A DNA stretch of 64,000 nt from positions 1 through 64,000 of the forward strand of contig NZ_KB899253.1 of NCBI RefSeq assembly GCF_000378105.1, written 5' to 3'. Source of the stretch: Rubritalea marina DSM 17716 (GTDB lineage Bacteria; Verrucomicrobiota; Verrucomicrobiia; Verrucomicrobiales; Akkermansiaceae). Numbering within the stretch: the first letter of the stretch is position 1; each line of letters opens with the position of its first letter. The translations under genes and the position numbers were made by a program. The notes under the pieces were generated by a model. It ran no database searches. It was given only the letters and a program-made list of their open reading frames with translations, and was not told the DNA's origin. Positions 59,453 through 64,000 of the stretch are shown here, in pieces.

Positions 59453-62131
59453 TTATAAAGAGTTTTTTTGGTTATAGAGCGCAGGATCAATGACTGCCTG
59501 AGCTGCCTGCATGAGGACTTGCTCCGTCATGGGTAGGATTTCTATGAGTTGTTTGAGTTGTCTACCTGGCTCTTCACTGAGCAGACCATTGTAATCGATC
59601 TCAACGAGTCTGACATTGGGTGCGCAGTGTAGAATTGCTAGAATTGTCTCTTTGTGTTTGGTGAGTTCTTGAGAGGTGAGTGTCTTTCCTGACGCTTGAG
59701 GGGATTGTGAATCTATCATGCTTGCTTGTGATTTAGAGATCTCTTGAGTATCCCTGCACATGAAGATGATGTTGTACTGGTGCTCGATTGGGAGGTAGGG
59801 AAGCAAGAGGGAAATGACCTTGGTGACTTTCCCTTCACTTTGCTCAATCACCTCAGGATTGGCAGCGAGTGACTTGATTGGTTCCCATTCGAAGTAACCG
59901 TTGGGGTTGCTTTGATCTGGGGTTCGTATGGAATCAGTCATGAGCGAGCAGCCTGCTTGATTTAGGATTTTCATCATCATCGATGTGCCGGAGCGTGGTA
60001 GGCCTGATACCAAAGTGAACGATTTCCCTGAACTGCCTGGGGTAATGACCTCCTTTGTATGGATGGAATCAATTTGCGATTGGTGAGCGCGATAGGCTTC
60101 GCGCTCACCTTCCCACTGGGTGAATCTAGTTAGTGAATCCTTATCTAACTGGCTTTTCTTATTAAGTTGTTGTTCCTTTTTGTGTTCGACGAGTTGTTTG
60201 AAGAGCTTGAGATAGTCATTGAGCTCGCTGCTATTTCTCCAGTGTTGGATGGTATTGACGCGGTGTTGGACGAGGATGTTCTTGGGATTGATCGAGAGAG
60301 CTGTCTTTGCATGTTCAAGTGAATTTTCCCAGTGTTCATGAGCTTCTGATATTTCTGATAGAATGAGATGAGCTTCGACACAGTCATATTGTAGATCAAT
60401 GACCTTTTGAGCATTGTCTCTGGCGCGTTCTAGTTGTTTGTGTTGGAGGTGTACTTTCGCACAGCCCAAGAATGGACGGTGATCATCTGGTGTGAATTGT
60501 TTGGCCTTTTCGAAGGCTGCTAGTGCCTCACCAGCTTGGTTGAGGTTGTAGAGCACTTCGCCTCTACGGATCATTAAGGTGGCGCGGTTATCTTCTAATT
60601 CTTCAGATTGATCTAGATGGTTCCAAGCTTTCTCATAGTTGCCCCGAGCACATTCGATATTTGCCATTACCAAGTGTGCTCTGGGAGTTTCATCACCGTA
60701 GTCTAGGATGGTTTGGATACTTTCTTCGGCACCATCAAAGAGCTGCAGTGAGAGCTGGCATAAGGCGAGTTGGTTTGCATGATGGGGTTTTTCAGGAGCG
60801 AAGAAGTATGATTCCTCTAGGTACGGAAGAGCCTCTTCTTCATAACCAATCGATCTGAGAGCAACTCCCATATTCCATGCGTTGTTAGCGCGTGTTTGTT
60901 GGGTTGCCGCTGGGCCGTCTAATGAATCACTCTCGACATAGCCCAATGACTCAAACTGATTTAACAATGCATCTTCAGGGTCTCGATAAATAGGCTTAGC
61001 TTGATAGTGAGTGGTGGTGTTTTCCCAGGATGGAATCGTCTGGATTCCATGTTTTCCGGAAAATAGCTGGTCGAGAACCTTTCCATCCATGTCACTGCCG
61101 ATTGCTAGGCCAAAATGGTGCAGTAAGGTAGGGGTGATATCAGCGAGGCGAGCTCCTTTTATCTCGTAGTTAGATTTGATGCCCGGACCTACCATCGCGA
61201 CTATGCCCATTGGGCGGTGCCAAGCGGCGATGCCAGCGGTAACATTGGGTGTGACAATCGGGCGCTGGTGGTCGCTCTGAAATCCATGATCTGAGACCAA
61301 CATGACCGTCAAATTGCTACCCGTATATGTTAGTAGATCACTTAATAGAAGGTCTTGCAGTTGATAGGACCTTTCCACGACCCCTTGGTACAAATCGAAT
61401 AGTTCTTTATCGATGTGATCTCGATAGGGTGGATGAAACTCCATGAAATCGTGTGAAATCCAATCGAGGAAGTGAAAGTAGATACCTAAAAAATCGAAGT
61501 CTTGGTCTTTTTTGAGAATCTCGATAGAGCTGTTGTGAACTGTGTACAGTTCTGCGAGATGCTTCCGCAGTTTATACATTCTATTGAGGTCGCGCTGCGG
61601 GACACGCTTCAGGTTTGGAACAAGGTATTCCAGAATGCCTGTTTCTATCTCACCTGGATGTACTTTACATTCTTGGAATGAAGAAGCCATTGAATTTGGT
61701 GAGATGGAGTCTTCTTCGATCACTTGGCTTGTGAGTGGGCGTGTGAATGCATCAGAGATGCAGACGCCATTGATATTTTCCGCTGGGTGAGAGGCAAACC
61801 ATCCGACCACATGAGCCTTCATCGATTGCTCGGACAGTAGGTTCCAGATCGCTTTACATTTCCTCGAATAAGACCCAATAGGTCTCACTTTTTGGGTTTC
61901 TGGGCATACTTCTGAGAAGCCTGCAATGCCGTGTTTGTGGGGATCTTTGCCTGTGCCAATCGAATTCCACAACATGGGGGAAAGGTAGGGGGGCATGCTG
62001 GCTAGGTTGCCATAAGAACCATTACGAACAATATTCTGAAGTTGTGGGAGCTTCCCTTGTTGCATCAATGGGCGGGCCACTTTCCAGTCAGCTCCATCCC
62101 AGCCTATAAGGAGGGTTTTTTTGAAAGGCAT
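59453..62131 (-). CDS. Phosphodiesterase - TPR - sulfotransferase fusion protein
   Basis: From the ATG at 62131 the protein has 892 residues. Residues 1-385 form an alkaline-phosphatase-superfamily phosphodiesterase domain: LLIGWDGADWKVARPLMQQGKLP with the metal-binding Asp, SPMLWNSIGTGKDPHKHGI with the nucleophile region, and LVSDHGF. Residues about 420-640 are TPR repeats. Residues about 700-890 form a sulfotransferase-like P-loop domain (TLVSGLPRSGTSMMMKILNQAG, FMCRDTQEISKSQ). There is no signal peptide. The combination suggests handling of a sulfated or phosphorylated surface molecule; the donor and acceptor are unknown. An upstream ATG would add 12 residues. Confidence 0.82.
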   Translation of the reverse strand: MPFKKTLLIGWDGADWKVARPLMQQGKLPQLQNIVRNGSYGNLASMPPYLSPMLWNSIGTGKDPHKHGIAGFSEVCPETQKVRPIGSYSRKCKAIWNLLSEQSMKAHVVGWFASHPAENINGVCISDAFTRPLTSQVIEEDSISPNSMASSFQECKVHPGEIETGILEYLVPNLKRVPQRDLNRMYKLRKHLAELYTVHNSSIEILKKDQDFDFLGIYFHFLDWISHDFMEFHPPYRDHIDKELFDLYQGVVERSYQLQDLLLSDLLTYTGSNLTVMLVSDHGFQSDHQRPIVTPNVTAGIAAWHRPMGIVAMVGPGIKSNYEIKGARLADITPTLLHHFGLAIGSDMDGKVLDQLFSGKHGIQTIPSWENTTTHYQAKPIYRDPEDALLNQFESLGYVESDSLDGPAATQQTRANNAWNMGVALRSIGYEEEALPYLEESYFFAPEKPHHANQLALCQLSLQLFDGAEESIQTILDYGDETPRAHLVMANIECARGNYEKAWNHLDQSEELEDNRATLMIRRGEVLYNLNQAGEALAAFEKAKQFTPDDHRPFLGCAKVHLQHKQLERARDNAQKVIDLQYDCVEAHLILSEISEAHEHWENSLEHAKTALSINPKNILVQHRVNTIQHWRNSSELNDYLKLFKQLVEHKKEQQLNKKSQLDKDSLTRFTQWEGEREAYRAHQSQIDSIHTKEVITPGSSGKSFTLVSGLPRSGTSMMMKILNQAGCSLMTDSIRTPDQSNPNGYFEWEPIKSLAANPEVIEQSEGKVTKVISLLLPYLPIEHQYNIIFMCRDTQEISKSQASMIDSQSPQASGKTLTSQELTKHKETILAILHCAPNVRLVEIDYNGLLSEEPGRQLKQLIEILPMTEQVLMQAAQAVIDPALYNQKNSL

Positions 62132-62340
62132 TACTAACAGCTTATAAGCTACTAGAGTAATCGACAAGAAGGAATTACTTCCTGAGTCCTTCTGTTTGAG
62201 TCTTTAGCATGGGGCTCCTTGCTTGAGTCGTCGTGCAGGCTCGTGAGAGAGCTTAGGAAAACTGGTTAATGAATCTGCATGAAGCAGGCTGTGCTTTGTG
62301 TCTGTAGACAATGGCTAGACGCGAGAGGGGGAGCACTTGC

Positions 62341-63015
62341 TCATTCACTGGCTATGAGTAGCGCTTTTATTTTCTCTTGGCTATCGGGCGATAGCTTATT
62401 GAGCGGGTAGGTGATTGGTTTGTCTTTGATGATAAAGATGACCTGCTGCTGGTTGGCTGACTGGATTGCTGCTGTGATAGATTTTCCCTGAAGGTTGGTC
62501 CATTCTTGTGATTCTGCTAAGAGTTCTTCCTGCTCAGCGGGCGCATCATTTTTGGCTTCGCTTTCAGAGCTCACTTGCTGTTCTTTGACGAACTTTTTGA
62601 GTTCGCGCGCTGCTTTTCTGGGATCTTCGGCAAGTTCTTCATAGGTGATGACATCGATGAGTTCATCGCCATCAGAGTTGGTGACGAAGACCATGGGAAT
62701 GATGCGCCCTGCCTTTTGCTTTCCAGCTTGAGCTCCATTGGGAAGTTTTCCCCAGTCTGTTTTGGAGTGCGCGAAGACCACGGTGCCGGCTGATTTTAGG
62801 TTTTTAAATGCTGCCAAACTGGCAGTGATACAGGGACCTCAGGTAGAGCCAGGATCGGTGTAGACAAAGATGAGTGGCTCCTTGTCAGCGGTGGCTTCTT
62901 GTTTGGCTTCATCAAGCTCGTCGATAGTGAATATCGATTTGGGAACTTTGAAGCCTGCCAGAGCCAAATGGCCACTGAGTAGCAGAGCAATCATGATAAG
63001 GGGTGAGTGCTTCAT
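62341..63015 (-). CDS. Secreted thioredoxin-like protein with in-frame TGA at the first Cys of CGPC (selenoprotein candidate)
   Basis: Reading from the ATG at 63015, a signal peptide (MKHSPLIMIALLLSGHLALAG) is followed by KEPLIFVYTDPGST, then TGA as codon 59 (62841-62839), then GPCITASLAAFKNL. The same frame continues 165 codons to the TAA-type end at 62341. Thioredoxin-fold proteins have CGPC exactly there, so the TGA replaces the reactive Cys and could encode selenocysteine. The downstream part looks like an intact thioredoxin-like domain (RIIPMVFVTNSDGDELIDVI) with a helical C-terminal region. A hairpin lies just after the TGA. If no selenium machinery exists, this is a nonsense-mutated gene. 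Confidence 0.65.
62811..62825 (-). promoter_or_regulatory. SECIS-like hairpin just downstream of the in-frame TGA
   Basis: In the mRNA, CUGCCA-GUU-UGGCAG forms a perfect 6-bp stem beginning 13 bases after the UGA. The apical loop starts about 18-19 bases after the UGA and has G in its first two positions, as expected for bacterial SECIS elements. The stem is short, so this is suggestive only. Confidence 0.4.
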
Positions 63016-63286
63016 GGGAATTGGGGATTCGCTGGTGCTATTATTAATCAAACAAGTATCAGGTAGAATAGTGTGATCGATCAAGGATAGATTACTCCAT
63101 TGTCTGATGGAGGATGTGTGATGAGGCTTGAGCTCCTCAATGATCGATCACCTAGGGGTCGTCTAGCATGGTTAAAAATATCAAACAAAAGGTGAAAAAT
63201 GTTCATTTATCGCTCGTAGTGATATGACTGGTTTGGCCATAATGTCATCTCGGTTGATTCAACAAACTACCAACACGATTAAAAAA

Positions 63287-64000
63287 ATGCATACGAATTC
63301 TCTACGACTGCTAGCGATAGCTTTTACGAGCTTTTTATCTGTCCTTACGGTGACGGCTGAAGACAAGCCGCCTAATATTGTGGTCATTATCAGTGATGAC
63401 CATGGATTCAATGATTATGGATTTATGGGACACCCACATATCAAGACTCCGCATATTGATAAGTTAGCCTCTGAGAGTAAGGTCTTCACACGGGGTTACG
63501 TCAGCACACCGCTCTGTTGTCCATCGCTGACTACGATGCTAACTGGCTTGTATTCTTACCAACACGGATACACAGGAAATGATCCAGTTGATGGCTGGTC
63601 TAAGCGCCAAAAATGGTTGGCCCATTACAAAACATTGCCCCAGCTGCCTAAGATGCTCCAAGAGAAAGGGTATCTGAGTCTGCATACCGGAAAATTTTGG
63701 CAGGAAGACCCTATCCAGGTGGGTGGGTTCACGCACTCGATGGGAAAAACATTACGCCACGGTTCTCAAGAATCATTGGGGATTGGGCGCGATGGGATGC
63801 AGCCGGTTTATGATTTTATTGACGAAGCTCAGGATAAGGAAAAACCATTCATGGTGTGGTATGCACCATTCCTTCCCCACACACCACATAATCCACCAGC
63901 TCGTCTAGAGAACAAGTACAAGGGCATCCGTAACGGGACCTACTTTGCGATGGTCGACTGGCTAGATGAAACCTGTGGCCAACTCCTAGGTTACCTTGAA
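63287..64000 (+). CDS. Secreted type I sulfatase, N-terminal part (cut by window edge)
   Basis: 238 codons are visible. A signal peptide (MHTNSLRLLAIAFTSFLSVLTVTAED) is followed by PPNIVVIISDDHGFNDYGFMGHP with the paired Asp ligands, TPHIDKLASESKVFTRGYVSTPLCCPSLTTMLTGLYSYQHG, LHTGKFW and FMVWYAPFLPHTPH. The formylglycine motif should read C-x-P-x-R; here it is Cys77-Cys-Pro-Ser-Leu81, with Leu in place of Arg. This may reduce or abolish maturation, or reflect a variant subfamily. It probably acts on sulfated polysaccharides. Confidence 0.85.
   Translation, partial: MHTNSLRLLAIAFTSFLSVLTVTAEDKPPNIVVIISDDHGFNDYGFMGHPHIKTPHIDKLASESKVFTRGYVSTPLCCPSLTTMLTGLYSYQHGYTGNDPVDGWSKRQKWLAHYKTLPQLPKMLQEKGYLSLHTGKFWQEDPIQVGGFTHSMGKTLRHGSQESLGIGRDGMQPVYDFIDEAQDKEKPFMVWYAPFLPHTPHNPPARLENKYKGIRNGTYFAMVDWLDETCGQLLGYLE

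Noticed and set aside
62341-63084. Frameshift or two separate genes in the thioredoxin-like locus
   Set aside because: Both parts are in the same frame with only one TGA between them. The downstream part lacks a signal peptide and the upstream part lacks most of the fold, so one gene is the simpler reading.

Overview
The window looks like a chromosome segment from a marine, pigmented member of the Verrucomicrobiota, close to Rubritalea/Akkermansiales. This is inferred from gene content, not from a marker gene. The pointers are a C30 carotenoid gene set (crtN, crtP, crtQ, crtO and an aldehyde dehydrogenase), a Chlamydia-type class Ic ribonucleotide reductase, secreted sulfatases and a GH29-like glycosidase, a PEP-CTERM protein, large secreted multidomain hydrolases, and many intergenic hairpin repeats. 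No rRNA, tRNA or CRISPR array was seen.

Layout. 1-0.8 kb: the start of an IS110-family transposase running off the left edge, an orphan gene, and a 70-bp repeat that recurs 52 kb away. 1.1-8.2 kb: carotenoid genes in three units, crtP-crtQ-crtO (minus), aldH (plus) and crtN-TPR-SRPBCC (minus). Together they could make an acylated glycosyl ester of a C30 carotenoic acid. The squalene/dehydrosqualene synthase step is not in the window. 8.3-22.9 kb: a triple-domain esterase-like protein, NAD kinase, Mn superoxide dismutase, RmuC, a GH29-like glycosidase, an SRPBCC/GyrI-like protein, a nitroreductase, an autotransporter, and an mlaF-mlaD pair.

23.4-29.6 kb is the class I ribonucleotide reductase locus. 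It holds two adjacent R2 genes, a four-helix-bundle gene and a large R1 with three apparent ATP cones. The first R2 has lost five of six metal ligands. The second keeps all six but has Leu at the radical-tyrosine position. Both end in the same DDDDL tail, so a catalytic/non-catalytic R2 pair is likely. Inverted-repeat elements follow each R2 gene. 29.8-32.5 kb is an AT-rich accessory stretch with a coiled-coil membrane protein, a truncated DUF2971-like gene, degraded duplications and a small membrane protein flanked by a 20-bp repeat.

32.6-41.6 kb carries a prohibitin-like protein, an AraC regulator divergent from a sulfatase, a peroxiredoxin-like protein, a group III truncated globin, small proteins, a second AraC regulator, an LprI-like protein and a TM2 protein. 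41.8-52.9 kb is one long plus-strand array: three DUF1254/DUF1214 paralogues followed by a tightly overlapping MoxR-DUF58-DUF4381-BatA-BatB-BatC-BatD operon. 52.9-56.7 kb is rich in intergenic repeats, around an orphan gene, an NhaC-like antiporter and a YehS-like gene. 56.7-64.0 kb has prfC, a PEP-CTERM protein, a phosphodiesterase-TPR-sulfotransferase fusion, a secreted thioredoxin-like gene with an in-frame TGA exactly where the first Cys of CGPC should be (a selenoprotein candidate), and the start of a second sulfatase cut by the right edge.

The observations most worth following up are the candidate selenoprotein, the R2/degenerate-R2 pair with its flanking elements, and the 70-bp structured repeat placed directly upstream of two unrelated orphan genes.
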